From Microbacterium sp. zg-B185 (lineage in GTDB: Bacteria; Actinomycetota; Actinomycetes; Actinomycetales; Microbacteriaceae): a stretch of DNA of 64,000 bases. The stretch is taken from contig NZ_CP126739.1 of NCBI RefSeq assembly GCF_030246885.1, positions 2,728,001 to 2,792,000 of the forward strand, given 5' to 3'. A program made the position numbers and the translations under genes. Below, piece after piece: positions 40,046 through 49,707 of the stretch. The notes below the pieces were generated by a model. The model saw only the letters and a list, made by a program, of their open reading frames with translations, was not told the origin of the DNA and searched no databases. How positions within the stretch are numbered: position 1 is the stretch's first letter; the number at the start of each line of letters is the position of its first letter.

Positions 40046-40474
40046 TCACTGCAGGCAGAACTCGTTGCCCTCCGGATCACGCATCTGGTAGTAGTGCTCG
40101 GGCCACGGCCCCCAGCTCTGGTCGATGAGCCGCACGACCGAGGCGCCGAGCCCGAGAAGACGATCCTTCTCGGCCTCGAGTTCCTCTGCGGTCGGCCTGC
40201 GCCCCGGCGTGGCACTGATGTCGAGGTGGAGCCGGTTGCGCCCGGACTTCGGCTCGGAGGCATGGTGGAAGAACAGACGCGGCCCGATGCCGTCGGGATC
40301 CTCCACGACCGCGCGGCTGGCCAGATCTGCGTCGGTCAGCCCCGACGCGAGCAGCTCGCTCTTGAGCGGTTCCTTCCACGTGAGCGCGCGGTAGCCGAAC
40401 ACTCCGGCCCAGAACCGGGCGAGTTCCGGCGGGTCATCCGCGTAGAAGGTGATGTTGCCGAGCTTCGTTGCCAT
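40046..40474 (-). CDS. VOC-family (glyoxalase-like) protein
   Basis: 142 residues. Two beta-alpha-beta modules of the vicinal-oxygen-chelate fold: LGNITFYADDPPELARFWAGVFGY at the start and RDPEGNEFCLQ at the end, with RNRLHLDISA in the middle. These proteins cover glyoxalases, dioxygenases and resistance proteins; the role here is unknown. Ribosome site AGAAGGG; TATCCT on the minus strand (40517-40522) may be the -10. The 149 bp up to the TauE gene hold only this promoter. Confidence 0.88.
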   Translation of the reverse strand: MATKLGNITFYADDPPELARFWAGVFGYRALTWKEPLKSELLASGLTDADLASRAVVEDPDGIGPRLFFHHASEPKSGRNRLHLDISATPGRRPTAEELEAEKDRLLGLGASVVRLIDQSWGPWPEHYYQMRDPEGNEFCLQ

Positions 40475-40623
40475 CGATCGCACCCTTCTGCGCCGCGTCG
40501 GTGGGGCACGCCCGTCAGGATAGGAGGCGCTTCCGACACGACCGCTCGAGATACGCGGACGCTCGAGGTCCACGGGCGACGGCGAGTGCAGCACGGGCGA
40601 CGTCGCTGCGCCCGATCGAGCGC

Positions 40624-41376
40624 TCACCAGACGAGGAAGATCACCGCGACGACGCCGATCACGATGATGAGGACACGCAGCAGCCAGGCCGGCAGGCGGC
40701 GGCCGATCGACGCCCCGATCAAGGCGCCGCCGAGCGAGCCGACGGCGATCGTCACCACGGCGACCCACGGCAGGGTGGCGGTGAAGAGGAAGACCACCGT
40801 CGCCACACCGCCGGCGAGAGTCTGGAGTACGTTCTTGATCGCGTTGATGCGCTGAATGTGCTCCGTCATGGTCAGCTCCAGGCAGCCGACGATCAGCACG
40901 CCCTGCGCCGCCCCGAAGTAGCCGCCGTACACACCCGTCACCGCGGTCAGCGGGAAGCGCAGCCACCCCGGCGCCGGTGCCCGGTCGCGCTCGCCGCTGC
41001 GGCGCAGGAGGGGCTGGATGCCGACGAGCAGGCACCCGATCAGGACCAGCACCGGCGCGACGACGGAGAACACGCCGGCCGGCAGCGCGAGGAGCGCGAG
41101 CGCCCCGACGACGGCGCCGACCGCGGTCACCGCAGCCAGGGGCATCACCGTGCGTAGCTGCCCGGCGAGTTCGCGGCGGTAGCCGATGACGCCGCCGATG
41201 TTCCCGATCGCCAGGCCCACCGTGTTGGTCATGTTGGCGATGACCGGCGGGACGCCCAGCGCCAGAAGCGTGGGGAAGGTGATCAGGGTCCCCGACCCGA
41301 CGACGGTGTTGATGATGCCTGCACAGGCGGCGGCGATCGCGAGAATGCCGAGTCCCAGAGGGCTCATCACATCCAT
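40624..41376 (-). CDS. TauE/SafE-family membrane transporter
   Basis: 250 residues with 7-8 membrane segments. Family pattern: a first half with GIINTVVGSGTLITFPTLLALGVPPVIANMTN (in part) and a second half with VTGVYGGYFGAAQGVLIV and GSLGGALIGASIGRRLPAWLLR. Members export sulfonates or sulfur compounds or take up anions. Start could be ATG 41376 or ATG 41367. It is divergent from the GntR gene with a 75-bp gap that holds a GntR-type palindrome (41421-41431), so it may belong to the same regulon. Confidence 0.87.
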   Translation of the reverse strand: MDVMSPLGLGILAIAAACAGIINTVVGSGTLITFPTLLALGVPPVIANMTNTVGLAIGNIGGVIGYRRELAGQLRTVMPLAAVTAVGAVVGALALLALPAGVFSVVAPVLVLIGCLLVGIQPLLRRSGERDRAPAPGWLRFPLTAVTGVYGGYFGAAQGVLIVGCLELTMTEHIQRINAIKNVLQTLAGGVATVVFLFTATLPWVAVVTIAVGSLGGALIGASIGRRLPAWLLRVLIIVIGVVAVIFLVW

Positions 41377-41420
41377 GCAGGGCTCACTCTCGATTCGGGC
41401 GGGCCGAGCAAGTGGTGGGG

Positions 41421-41431
41421 TGGTCGGACCA
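41421..41431. promoter_or_regulatory. GntR/FadR-type operator
   Basis: TGGTCGGACCA, a palindrome of the TGGTnnnACCA type used by FCD-type GntR regulators. It lies 20 bp upstream of the GntR start codon and between the divergent TauE and GntR genes. Confidence 0.6.
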
Positions 41432-41451
41432 ATTCTGTTACTGTACATCGC

Positions 41452-42138
41452 GTGTCAACCAACGGATGGGCCTCGCTCGGCGGGGTGCCGCGCATCGCGA
41501 CCTCGAGCGCCATCGCCGCACGAATCCTGGAGCTCATCGAGAGCGGCGAGGTCGGCGCGGGCGCTGCCCTGCCGCCCGAGCGCGACCTGGCGACGCAGCT
41601 CGGCGTCTCGCGCACGACCGTCCGCGAAGCCATCCACGAGCTGACGCTCAAGGGGGTCGTCCGGAGACGACAGGGGTCGGGCACCGTGCTCCTGAGCGCA
41701 TCAGACACCGCCGTCTCCCTGCTGCGCGACATGTCCGAATCCGAGCGGGACGCCACGGAGGTCATCGACTTCCGCACGACCTTCGAGCCCCAGATCGCCG
41801 GCCTCGCCGCGGGACGCCGGACCGGCAGCGACCTGCTGCTGCTGGCCGGCCACTGCGACTTCGAGGCTGAAGCCGTATCCACGGAGGAGTCCCTCGAGCG
41901 CGACCAGCGCTTCCACGAGGCCATCGCCGCGGCAACGCACAACCATCTCATCGTCGCGCTCAGCCGTGCGACGTCGGAATGGGTCAGCGACTTCCGTCGC
42001 ATCTCCCATGCGAGTCCCACAGGACGCGCTACTTCGCTGACCGGTCACCGCGCCATCCTTGCGGCGATCGACGCCGGCGATTCCGACGAAGCTGCTCGCC
42101 GCATGCGCGAGCACGTCACCATCGTCGGCCGTTTCTGA
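41452..42138 (+). CDS. GntR-family regulator, FadR/FCD subfamily
   Basis: 228 residues. Winged helix with AARILELIESGEVGAGAALPPERDLATQLGVSRTTVREAIHELTLKGVV (shown in part, ~22-70) and a helical FCD ligand domain with HEAIAAATHN and HRAILAAIDAGD, typical metal/ligand positions. GTG start; TACTGT lies 7 bases upstream, so translation may be leaderless. It heads the operon for an amino-acid-type ABC importer and an M28 peptidase and probably represses it until a substrate-derived acid or amino acid binds. Confidence 0.92.
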   Translation: MSTNGWASLGGVPRIATSSAIAARILELIESGEVGAGAALPPERDLATQLGVSRTTVREAIHELTLKGVVRRRQGSGTVLLSASDTAVSLLRDMSESERDATEVIDFRTTFEPQIAGLAAGRRTGSDLLLLAGHCDFEAEAVSTEESLERDQRFHEAIAAATHNHLIVALSRATSEWVSDFRRISHASPTGRATSLTGHRAILAAIDAGDSDEAARRMREHVTIVGRF

Positions 42139-42172
42139 CGCGGCCGGCACATCCCCTCCAGAAAGCACCCGA

Positions 42173-43102
42173 ATGAAGTCTCTGCGTCCCCTCCTGGCCG
42201 TCGGCATCCTGACCGCGGCGACCGTCGCCCTCACCGCGTGCGGCGGCTCGTCCGACGCCGGCATCGCACCGGCGAGCCCGGCCAACACCGCCGACGTGAA
42301 CTACCACACCGCCTCCGGCGAGCCCGTCGAGGAGCTGGTCGCGCAGCTTCCTGCGTCCGTCACCGAAGCAGGCAAGCTCGTCATCGCGACGGATGCCACG
42401 ATCGGCGAACCGTTCGGCTCCTACGCCGAAGACGGCGTCACGATGGTCGGCGTCGCCCCCGAACTGGCGTTCGCCTTCGGCGACGCCCTCGGCCTCGACG
42501 TCGAACTGCGTCAGGTCGTGTTCGCGAACCTCATCCCGGGCCTGTCCGCCGAGCGTTACGACTTCTCGGTCGCCCCCATGCTCGACACGGCCGAGCGACA
42601 GGAGCAGGTCGACTTCGTCGACTTCCTGCGCGGCGGTTCGCAGTTCATCGTCGCCCGCGACAACGCCGATGCCCCGCAGGATCTGACGCCCGATACCGCC
42701 TGCGGCCTCGCGATCGGTGTCGCGGCGGGCTCGGTCGAGGAGATCACGCTCACCGAGCAGAACGCCCAGTGCGCCGACCCCATCGAGATCATGGCGTTCA
42801 AGACCAACAACGAGGGCGTCCTCGCGCTGACGAGCGGCCGGATCGCTGCCTACGGCACCGCGGCCGCCCAGGCCGGCTACATCGCCCAGACGGACGACCA
42901 GCGCCTGACGCTGAGCGGCGCGCCGTTCCGCGGAGGCCTGTCGGGCATGGCGTTCCCCAAGGACAGCGATCTGCTCCCGGTGGTCCAGGCGGCGTTCCAG
43001 TCCTTCATCGATGCCAGCACGTACCAGGAGATCCTCGCCGGCTACGGCCTGGAGCAGCTCGCCGTCCCGATGGCCGGGACGAACAACGAGGCCATGGAAT
43101 GA
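42173..43102 (+). CDS. Amino-acid-type ABC transporter substrate-binding lipoprotein
   Basis: 309 residues, family 3 solute-binding protein. Signal peptide [20 protein letters not shown] with lipobox LTAC, Cys23. Mature features: [43 protein letters not shown] (shown in part), and [23 protein letters not shown]. It delivers a polar amino acid or similar small solute to the downstream permease. Its TGA overlaps the permease ATG (ATGA). Confidence 0.93.
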   Translation: MKSLRPLLAVGILTAATVALTACGGSSDAGIAPASPANTADVNYHTASGEPVEELVAQLPASVTEAGKLVIATDATIGEPFGSYAEDGVTMVGVAPELAFAFGDALGLDVELRQVVFANLIPGLSAERYDFSVAPMLDTAERQEQVDFVDFLRGGSQFIVARDNADAPQDLTPDTACGLAIGVAAGSVEEITLTEQNAQCADPIEIMAFKTNNEGVLALTSGRIAAYGTAAAQAGYIAQTDDQRLTLSGAPFRGGLSGMAFPKDSDLLPVVQAAFQSFIDASTYQEILAGYGLEQLAVPMAGTNNEAME

Positions 43103-44061
43103 CACACCTCGACGCGCGGGCGGCCCAGCCGCCCGCGCTCGACGGCGTCACCGACTACCGCATCATCGGCCGCCCTCGGCCACTGATGTGGGTCGCGACC
43201 GCCGTCGTCATCGCCCTCGCGGCCATGGTCCTCCACTCGATCGTGACGAACCCCCGGTTCGAATGGGACGTCGTCGCAACCTACTTCTTCTCCACCTCCG
43301 TGCTGAACGGATTGTGGAAGACGATCGAGCTCACCGTCGTCTCCATGGTCATCGGCATCGTCATCGGCCTGGTGATCGCGCTGATGCGCATCTCGAGCAG
43401 CCGCGTCCTGAACGCGGTTGCGGGAGTCTACGTCTGGTTCTTCCGCGGCACGCCTCTCCTGGTGCAGCTGGTCCTCCTCTACAACATCTCGGCGCTCTAC
43501 CCGTCGATCTCGATCGGCATCCCCTTCGGACCGACGTTCTTCGAAGGCAGCGTCAACCAGATCGTCACCCCGTACGTCGTCGCCGTCGCCGCGCTGGCGC
43601 TGAACGAGGCGGCCTACATGGCGGAGATCATCCGCGGCGGCCTGCTCTCCGTCGACCACGGCCAGCTCGAAGCATCTCGCGCCCTGGGCATGAGCGGCTC
43701 TCGGGCGATGCGCCGCATCGTGCTCCCGCAGGCCATGCGCTTCATCATCCCGCCCACCGGCAACGAAGTGCTCTCCCTGCTGAAGTCGACCTCGCTCGTG
43801 TCGGTGATCGCTCTGCCCGAGCTCCTCTACTCCGTGCAGGTCGTCTACAGCCGCACGTTCGAGACCATCCCGCTGTTGATGGTCGCGACCATCTGGTACC
43901 TGATCGTCACCTCGATCCTGATGGTCGGCCAGCAGCTCCTGGAGCGCTTCTACGCGCGCGGCAGCAGCCGCGCATCCGGCGCCGGTTCGCTGCAGCGGCT
44001 CACCGGCATCCGGTTCCGCCGTCGTGCGACGTCGGCAACCCAGACGGGAGAACAGCGATGA
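43099..44061 (+). CDS. Polar amino acid ABC transporter permease
   Basis: 320 residues with five to six membrane segments. HisM/GlnP-type features: [34 protein letters not shown], and the EAA loop [26 protein letters not shown] (in part). Only one permease gene is present, so it should form a homodimer. ATGA overlaps on both sides show tight coupling to the binding protein and the ATPase genes. Confidence 0.94.
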   Translation: MTHLDARAAQPPALDGVTDYRIIGRPRPLMWVATAVVIALAAMVLHSIVTNPRFEWDVVATYFFSTSVLNGLWKTIELTVVSMVIGIVIGLVIALMRISSSRVLNAVAGVYVWFFRGTPLLVQLVLLYNISALYPSISIGIPFGPTFFEGSVNQIVTPYVVAVAALALNEAAYMAEIIRGGLLSVDHGQLEASRALGMSGSRAMRRIVLPQAMRFIIPPTGNEVLSLLKSTSLVSVIALPELLYSVQVVYSRTFETIPLLMVATIWYLIVTSILMVGQQLLERFYARGSSRASGAGSLQRLTGIRFRRRATSATQTGEQR

Positions 44062-44816
44062 GCTTTCTCAGCGTGCGCGACGTGCGCAAGAGCTTCGGCG
44101 GCCTCGAGGTGCTCAAGGGCGTCTCGCTCGAGATGGACCGTGGGCAGGTCGTCTGCGTGATCGGTCCCAGCGGATCGGGCAAGAGCACGTTCCTGCGCTG
44201 CATCAATCGCCTCGAGACGATCGACGAAGGTCTCATCGCCATCGACGGGGACCCCATCGGCTCCGTCGTGCGCGGCGGTCGCCTGCACGAGGCGCCCGAG
44301 CGCGTCGTGCGCGCTCAGCGCGAGCAGATCGGCATGGTGTTCCAGTCGTTCAACCTGTTCCCGCACATGAGCGTCCTGGAGAACATCATCGAGGCGCCCA
44401 TCGGCGTGCGGAAGGAGAAGCGCTCCGCAGCCGTCAGCCACGCCCGCGCGCTGCTCGAGCGCGTCGGCCTCGCGGAGAAGCGCGACGCCTATCCCAAGCA
44501 GCTGTCCGGAGGCCAGCAGCAGCGCGTGGCGATCGCGCGCGCCCTGGCGATGCGCCCCAAGCTCCTCCTGTTCGATGAGCCCACGAGCGCGCTGGACCCC
44601 GAGATGGTCGGCGAGGTGCTGGGTGTGATGCGTGCCCTCGCCACCGACGAGACGACGATGATCGTCGTCACCCACGAGATGGGCTTCGCGCGCGAGGTCG
44701 GCGATCACCTGGTCTTCATGGACAGCGGCGTGGTCGTCGAAGAAGGCGATCCGAAGCAGATCATGGCAGCGCCGCAGCACCCGCGGACGAAGGCCTTCCT
44801 CGACAGCGTCCTGTGA
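44058..44816 (+). CDS. Amino acid ABC transporter ATP-binding protein
   Basis: 252 residues, GlnQ/HisP type. Walker [10 protein letters not shown] (36-44), Q-loop [14 protein letters not shown], signature LSGGQQQR, Walker [15 protein letters not shown]-loop [12 protein letters not shown]. It powers the importer encoded upstream. ATG overlaps the permease TGA. The M28 peptidase gene starts 11 bp after its stop. Confidence 0.96.
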   Translation: MSFLSVRDVRKSFGGLEVLKGVSLEMDRGQVVCVIGPSGSGKSTFLRCINRLETIDEGLIAIDGDPIGSVVRGGRLHEAPERVVRAQREQIGMVFQSFNLFPHMSVLENIIEAPIGVRKEKRSAAVSHARALLERVGLAEKRDAYPKQLSGGQQQRVAIARALAMRPKLLLFDEPTSALDPEMVGEVLGVMRALATDETTMIVVTHEMGFAREVGDHLVFMDSGVVVEEGDPKQIMAAPQHPRTKAFLDSVL

Positions 44817-44827
44817 CAGGAGAGAAC

Positions 44828-46063
44828 ATGACCGACATCCGCGACATCATCGGAGACATCTGGCTGAGCCGGGATCTCCCCGCCGACCTCGCCGCCATCT
44901 GCGACACGGGTGGCCGGGTGGCCGGCACCGCGAGCGAGGCCGCGGCGCAGCAGTACCTGGAGAGCCGCGCGCGCGAGCTGGGCGGCGAGTACGCCGAGCA
45001 GACCTTCACGGTGTCGGGTCTGCGCAGCGAGGGCCACACGGTGCGCGTGAGCGCGACCGGGCGGGAGTTGGAGAGCTACCCGCTGCTGAACTGCGCGCCG
45101 GTCGATGCCACCGTCCCCGTCATCGACCTCGGCCGCGGAACACCGGCCGACTTCGAAGGTGCACGCGAGCTCATCCCCGGTCACGCGGTGCTCGTGCGTC
45201 ACGAGTTCCCCTTCTCGACCAACCACGTGCACCGCAGCGTGAAGCTCGCGCTGGCTCGCGAGTACGGGGCGACGGCGTTCCTCATCGGCAACAACCAGCC
45301 CGGCGCGGGCGCGGTGAGCGGGTCCGGCGGCACGGGCGAGTCCGGCGAGATCCCCGCGTTCGGCCTCAGCCGCGACGCGACCCTGGAGCTTTCCACCTCG
45401 CTGGCGTTCGGTCCGGTCGAGGTGCACCTGGTCAACCACGCGGTCGCCGGAGAGTGGACCGGGCGGAACATCTTCGTGCGCTTCCCCGGCCGCACGGACG
45501 AGGTCGTGGTGCTCAGCGCGCACATCGACGGCCACGGACTGGCCGAAAGCGCGATGGACAACGGCGCCGGGCTGGCGACCGTCCTGGAGGTCGCGCGCCG
45601 ACTGGGCCCGCGAGCTGCCGACAGCGAGCGCGGGCTGCTGCTGGCGCTGTTCACCTTCGAGGAGTGGGCCCTGACGGGCTCCGCCGAGTACGTCGCATCG
45701 CTGAACGAGGCCGGTCGGCGCCGGATCCGCTGCAACGTGAACGTCGACACCCCCGTCGGCTTCCCGCGCCTGTTCGGGCTGACCGCCGGCGATCCGCTGA
45801 TCCTCGGCCTGCTGCGCCGCGCCAGCCAGATCGGCGGCACCCCCGTGCACCCGGTGTACGCCCATACGACCAACTCCGACCACGCGAACTTCCTCGCCGC
45901 GGGCATCCCCGCCGTCCGCCTCATCGGCGGCTACAACGACGAGTCCGCCGACAGCCGGCTGCTGCTCACCGCGGCAGACACGCGCCACCGGGTCGAGCCG
46001 CTGGACCTCAAGCACGGGGCCATCGTGACGGCGCTGGTGACCCTGACGGCGATGCAGGACTGA
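44828..46063 (+). CDS. M28-family metallopeptidase
   Basis: 411 residues. Zinc ligands of the M28 aminopeptidase family are visible: SAHIDGHG with H232 and D234, MDNGAG with the bridging D244, FTFEEW with E278-E279, NVDTPVG, and a late histidine in SDHANF. An inserted PA-like segment (~90-200) precedes the catalytic part. There is no signal peptide, so it should act in the cytosol, probably on the solute brought in by the preceding ABC transporter. That would make the substrate a peptide or an amide-linked amino acid. AGGAGAG precedes the ATG. Confidence 0.9.
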   Translation: MTDIRDIIGDIWLSRDLPADLAAICDTGGRVAGTASEAAAQQYLESRARELGGEYAEQTFTVSGLRSEGHTVRVSATGRELESYPLLNCAPVDATVPVIDLGRGTPADFEGARELIPGHAVLVRHEFPFSTNHVHRSVKLALAREYGATAFLIGNNQPGAGAVSGSGGTGESGEIPAFGLSRDATLELSTSLAFGPVEVHLVNHAVAGEWTGRNIFVRFPGRTDEVVVLSAHIDGHGLAESAMDNGAGLATVLEVARRLGPRAADSERGLLLALFTFEEWALTGSAEYVASLNEAGRRRIRCNVNVDTPVGFPRLFGLTAGDPLILGLLRRASQIGGTPVHPVYAHTTNSDHANFLAAGIPAVRLIGGYNDESADSRLLLTAADTRHRVEPLDLKHGAIVTALVTLTAMQD

Positions 46064-46067
46064 CCTG

Positions 46068-46103
46068 CACCCGCGCGTCGTGTCGCACGCCGGCGCGCGG
46101 GTG
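46068..46103 (+). terminator. Terminator after the M28 peptidase
   Basis: Perfect 10-bp stem CACCCGCGCG/CGCGCGGGTG with a 16-nt loop, 4 bp after the stop codon. Confidence 0.75.
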
Positions 46104-46188
46104 CGGGAACGCGACACCGCGCCTGACCGCCGCCGATCGCACACCGCACGCGCCGGCGCAAGACCCCCGAACCGCGCGGGCGCGGGGT

Positions 46189-46194
46189 TAACCT
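46189..46194 (+). promoter_or_regulatory. Leaderless-type -10 element for the AI-2E family gene
   Basis: TAACCT ends exactly 6 bases before the ATG at 46201. Confidence 0.6.
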
Positions 46195-46200
46195 CGAATC

Positions 46201-47355
46201 ATGGGACTGTTCCGGAACGACCCCACGACCGTCCGCTTCGAGTCGCGCGACGTCGAGCTGAAGGCGACCAGAGCACCGTGGAGCCTGTGGGCGGACGGGT
46301 TCGGCAAGCTCGGCATCCGGGCGATCCAGATCATCGTCGTGGTCGCGGTGGCCGGCGGGATCGTCTTCGCGATCGGTCAGCTCACGCTCGTGACCATCCC
46401 GCTCGTCATCGCCCTGATCCTCGCGTGCGCGTTCAACCCGGTGATGCACTGGATGCGGCAGCGCGGCGTCCCCTCCGTGCTGGCCACCGTCATCACGATG
46501 CTCGCGATCGTCGTCATCCTCGGCCTGCTGAGCTGGCTCATCGTCTGGGCCGTGCGCGATCAGTGGGACGAACTGTACGCGCAGGCCGAGGACGGCTTCC
46601 AGAAGCTGGTCTCCTGGGTGCAGACCCTCCCCTTCGATTTCGTGCAGCCGGACCAGATCGACGAGTGGGTCAACGCCCTCACCGATTTCGTCACCAGCGC
46701 GCAGTTCGGGTCGGGCGCCCTGGCGGGCGTCGGCGCCGTCGCGAACTTCGTCACCGGGTTCGTCCTGCTCGTGACGATCCTGTTCTTCTTCCTCAAGGAC
46801 GGCCCGCAGATGTGGGAGTTCCTGCTGCGGCCGTTCCGCGGCGAGAACTACCTGCGCGCACGCCGGATCGGCGACAAGACCGTGGGCGTGCTGGGCTCCT
46901 ATGTGCGCGGCACCGCGACCGTCGCCGCCGTGGACGCCATCGGCATCCTGATCGGTCTGCTGGTCCTGCAGGTGCCGCTGGCCATCCCGCTGGCCGTCCT
47001 GGTCTTCCTGCTCGCATTCATCCCGATCGTCGGCGCGACGGTGGCCGGCATCCTCGCCGCCCTGGTGGCACTCGTGTCGAACGGGTGGGTCAACGCGCTG
47101 TTCGTCCTCGGCGTCGTGGTGCTCGTCAACCAGCTCGAGGGCAACTTCCTGCAGCCGGTGCTGATGGGCCGGTCCATGAAGCTGCACGCGTTCGTCATCC
47201 TGGTCGCGTTGACCGTGGGCACGGTGCTCGGTGGGATCGTGGGGGCCGTGCTGGCCGTTCCGATCGCCGCCGCCGTCTGGGGCGTCATCCAGGTGTGGGA
47301 CGGACCGGATCTTCCGGCGCGCTGGGCCCGCCCGAAGCATTCGATCGAGGCGTAG
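46201..47355 (+). CDS. AI-2E family transporter
   Basis: 384 residues with about eight membrane segments and a soluble loop (~115-170). Family motifs: ALILACAFNPVMHWMRQRGVP, LFFFLKDGPQMW, GSYVRGTATVAAVDAIGILIG, and the C-terminal LVNQLEGNFLQPVLMGRSMKLH. Members export AI-2 or, in several cases, act as sodium/proton antiporters. The substrate here is unknown. It stands alone. Confidence 0.92.
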   Translation: MGLFRNDPTTVRFESRDVELKATRAPWSLWADGFGKLGIRAIQIIVVVAVAGGIVFAIGQLTLVTIPLVIALILACAFNPVMHWMRQRGVPSVLATVITMLAIVVILGLLSWLIVWAVRDQWDELYAQAEDGFQKLVSWVQTLPFDFVQPDQIDEWVNALTDFVTSAQFGSGALAGVGAVANFVTGFVLLVTILFFFLKDGPQMWEFLLRPFRGENYLRARRIGDKTVGVLGSYVRGTATVAAVDAIGILIGLLVLQVPLAIPLAVLVFLLAFIPIVGATVAGILAALVALVSNGWVNALFVLGVVVLVNQLEGNFLQPVLMGRSMKLHAFVILVALTVGTVLGGIVGAVLAVPIAAAVWGVIQVWDGPDLPARWARPKHSIEA

Positions 47356-47434
47356 CCGCCTCCTGCCGGCCGGATCGACGCCGCGCGGCGACAGGTTCCT
47401 CGACCGCGTCCGGCGCGAGGGCCAGGATGGACCC

Positions 47435-48481
47435 ATGCCGTACGAGATTCCCGCGCCGATGCTCGCCAAATCCGTCCCGGAGGTTCCTGATCAGGACACT
47501 GTTGCGGGCGGCCTGAGCTACGAGCCGAAGTGGGACGGCTTCCGCGGGTTGGTCTCCTGGGACGGGGAGACCGTGGAGATCGGCTCCCGCGGCGCCAAGC
47601 CCCTGACCCGGTACTTTCCGGAACTGGTGGAGGCGTTCGCTCGCCTGCTTCCCGAGCCCTGCCTGATCGACGGCGAGGTGGTGGTGCCGAAGGGACCGGC
47701 CGGTGCCCAGCGGCTGGACTGGGAGTCGCTGACCCAGCGCATCCACCCCGCGGCATCCCGCGTCCAGATGCTCGCCGAGACCACACCGGCGATGTTCATC
47801 GCGTTCGATCTGCTGGCACGGGGAGACCGCGACCTGCAGTCCGCCCCGTTCCAGACCCGCCGCGCGGAGCTGGTGGAGCTTCTGACGGGTTTGCCGCACC
47901 CGATCCATGTGACGCGCACGACAACGGATGCCGCGACCGCCCGTCGCTGGCTCAGCGAGTTCGAGGGCGCCGGGCTCGACGGCGTGGTCGCGAAGCCGCT
48001 CGCCCAGCCGTACGCGCCCAACAAGCGGACGATGTTCAAGATCAAGCACGCGCGGAGCGCGGATGTCGTCGCGCTGGGGTACCGCGTCCACAAGTCCGGA
48101 GAGGGCGTCGGATCGCTGCTGGTCGGGCTGTACACGGACGAAGGGCAGCTGCACAACGTCGGCGCGGTCTCGGCCTGGAGCAACCAGCGCCGGCTCGAGC
48201 TGATCGACGAACTGGCGCCGCTGGTGGAGACGGATGCGGACGGCGAGGCGCTCACCGGCGAAGGCGAGAAGTCACGGTTCTCGGCCGCCGGCCGCGATTC
48301 GTCCTTCGTCCGGCTGCGGCCGGAGCGGGTGCTGGAGGTGCGCTACGACCAGCTGGAGGGGCGGCGCTTCCGGCACACCGTGCAGTTCGACCGGTGGCGT
48401 CCTGACCGTGACCCGCGCTCATGCACGTTCGAGCAGCTGGAGTCGGTATCGGCGTACGACGTGGGGGCCGTCCTGGAGTGA
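47435..48481 (+). CDS. ligC: ATP-dependent DNA ligase, LigC type
   Basis: 348 residues. Nucleotidyl-transferase domain with the adenylation lysine K32 in YEPKWDGFRG (motif I), then SRGAKPLTRYFPEL (motif III region), LIDGEVVV, LDGVVAKPL (motif IV) and MFKIKHARSADVV (motif V). The C-terminal OB domain follows, with LRPERVLEVRYDQ. This matches mycobacterial LigC, a backup ligase linked with base-excision or end-joining repair. AGGATGG precedes the ATG. The LigD-type polymerase gene lies about 1.2 kb away on the other strand. Confidence 0.93.
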   Translation: MPYEIPAPMLAKSVPEVPDQDTVAGGLSYEPKWDGFRGLVSWDGETVEIGSRGAKPLTRYFPELVEAFARLLPEPCLIDGEVVVPKGPAGAQRLDWESLTQRIHPAASRVQMLAETTPAMFIAFDLLARGDRDLQSAPFQTRRAELVELLTGLPHPIHVTRTTTDAATARRWLSEFEGAGLDGVVAKPLAQPYAPNKRTMFKIKHARSADVVALGYRVHKSGEGVGSLLVGLYTDEGQLHNVGAVSAWSNQRRLELIDELAPLVETDADGEALTGEGEKSRFSAAGRDSSFVRLRPERVLEVRYDQLEGRRFRHTVQFDRWRPDRDPRSCTFEQLESVSAYDVGAVLE

Positions 48482-48621
48482 CCGGGCCGTCCGCCGGGCA
48501 CCGCTTGTGATGCGGCATCCGTGGACGTACCGTAGGCGCCAACGCCGCTGTGATGTCTGAGGAGACGCTCGCCAGGACCCGCGGGCACCGCCGCCGATGG
48601 GGTGTCAGGAGGTGAGTGTCG

Positions 48622-49605
48622 GTGCTGACCGCACGGCGAACCCCACCCTGCCGCGGCTGCACCGTGTCCCCCGCCGGGCGGCGGTGGCTGCGCGCGCTGC
48701 TGGCGCCGATCGCGGTCCTGTCGGCGTTCGCCTCGGCGGCCTGCACCGGTGCGCTCCCGGACGAGTCCCCGCCCAGCTCGCAGTCGCCGTCGTCCGCGAT
48801 CCTGGAGGTGTTCGACGTGGGTGGCCCCGGCGGGGAGATGTCGGAGACGGACGATCATCTGTGGGTCGAAGTCGGCTCCCCCGTGGGCGGCATCGTCCGT
48901 GTCGAGAAGTCCAGCGGCGAGGCGACCCCGATCGTGCCGGACGGCTCGGCGGTGGAGGCCGGCGCCGAGGGGCTCTGGGTGTCGTGCTGCGGCCGGCTGG
49001 CGAAGATCGACCCGCTCTCGGGCGCTGAGCTGCTGCGCGTCCCCCGCGCCGGCACCCTCGCGCTCGGCGAGGGATTCGCCTGGCTGTACGGCCTGGACGG
49101 CACGCTGGTGAAGGTGGACTCCACAACCGGTGAGCTCCAGCAGGCCGCCGCGATCGACCCCGAGCTGTGCGCCGATCCGAAGGACCTGCTGATCGACTTC
49201 GGGTTCGCGTGGCTGGCCTGCAGCCACGGGGTGGTCGTGCGCATGGACCTGGCCGCCGGCACCTCCAGCGTGCTCCCGACAGCCGGAGGGACGCATACGT
49301 TCGCGGCGACCGACGAGGACGTGTGGGTCACCAACGAGCAGGCCGGCAGCGTGATGCGCATCGACCCGGATTCGGCCGAGGTCACCGAGATCCCGGGCGT
49401 CGGCACCGGGGTCGGCATCACCGCAGGCGGGGGCTTCGTCTGGGCGTCGGACGCGGACGGCATCGCGAAGATCGATCCGGAGACCAACAAGGTGATCGAC
49501 CACATCGATCTGGGCACCGACCAGTTCTTCGAGCTGGTCTGGGACGACGGGGTGATCTGGACGGCCACCACGACGGCGCGGGTCCTGAAGGTCGACGCGC
49601 GCTGA
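48622..49605 (+). CDS. Secreted beta-propeller (YncE/Vgb-like) lipoprotein
   Basis: 327 residues. A long, Arg-rich N-terminus leads to a signal sequence ending ASAAC (a weak lipobox), so it is probably lipid-anchored outside the cell. The rest is made of repeated blades with LWV, RVEKSSGEATPI, KIDPLSGAELLRV, KVDSTTGELQQ, RIDPDSAEVTEI and KIDPETNKVIDHI, as in YncE or virginiamycin-B lyase-like propellers. Function unknown; binding is more likely than catalysis. The GTG at 48622 is preferred because AGGAGG lies 9 bases upstream; the GTG at 48616 would be too close to it. Confidence 0.82.
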   Translation: MLTARRTPPCRGCTVSPAGRRWLRALLAPIAVLSAFASAACTGALPDESPPSSQSPSSAILEVFDVGGPGGEMSETDDHLWVEVGSPVGGIVRVEKSSGEATPIVPDGSAVEAGAEGLWVSCCGRLAKIDPLSGAELLRVPRAGTLALGEGFAWLYGLDGTLVKVDSTTGELQQAAAIDPELCADPKDLLIDFGFAWLACSHGVVVRMDLAAGTSSVLPTAGGTHTFAATDEDVWVTNEQAGSVMRIDPDSAEVTEIPGVGTGVGITAGGGFVWASDADGIAKIDPETNKVIDHIDLGTDQFFELVWDDGVIWTATTTARVLKVDAR

Positions 49606-49610
49606 TCCCA

Positions 49611-49690
49611 GCGGCACCGGAATCGGACACTCGCACCGGAGTCGGATAGACGCCACCGCGGCATCCGAATCCGGCGCCGGACCCCGATAC
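49611..49690 (-). repeat. Diverged inverted relative of the DUF559-flanking repeat
   Basis: Read on the minus strand it contains GCCGGATTCGGATGCCG, then GGCGTC, then CCGGTGCGAGTG and TCCGATTCCGG, in the order of the repeat at 18521-18588, but with gaps. It fills the 102 bp between two converging genes. Relationship is tentative. Confidence 0.4.
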
Positions 49691-49707
49691 CGCACGACCG
49701 ACGTGCG

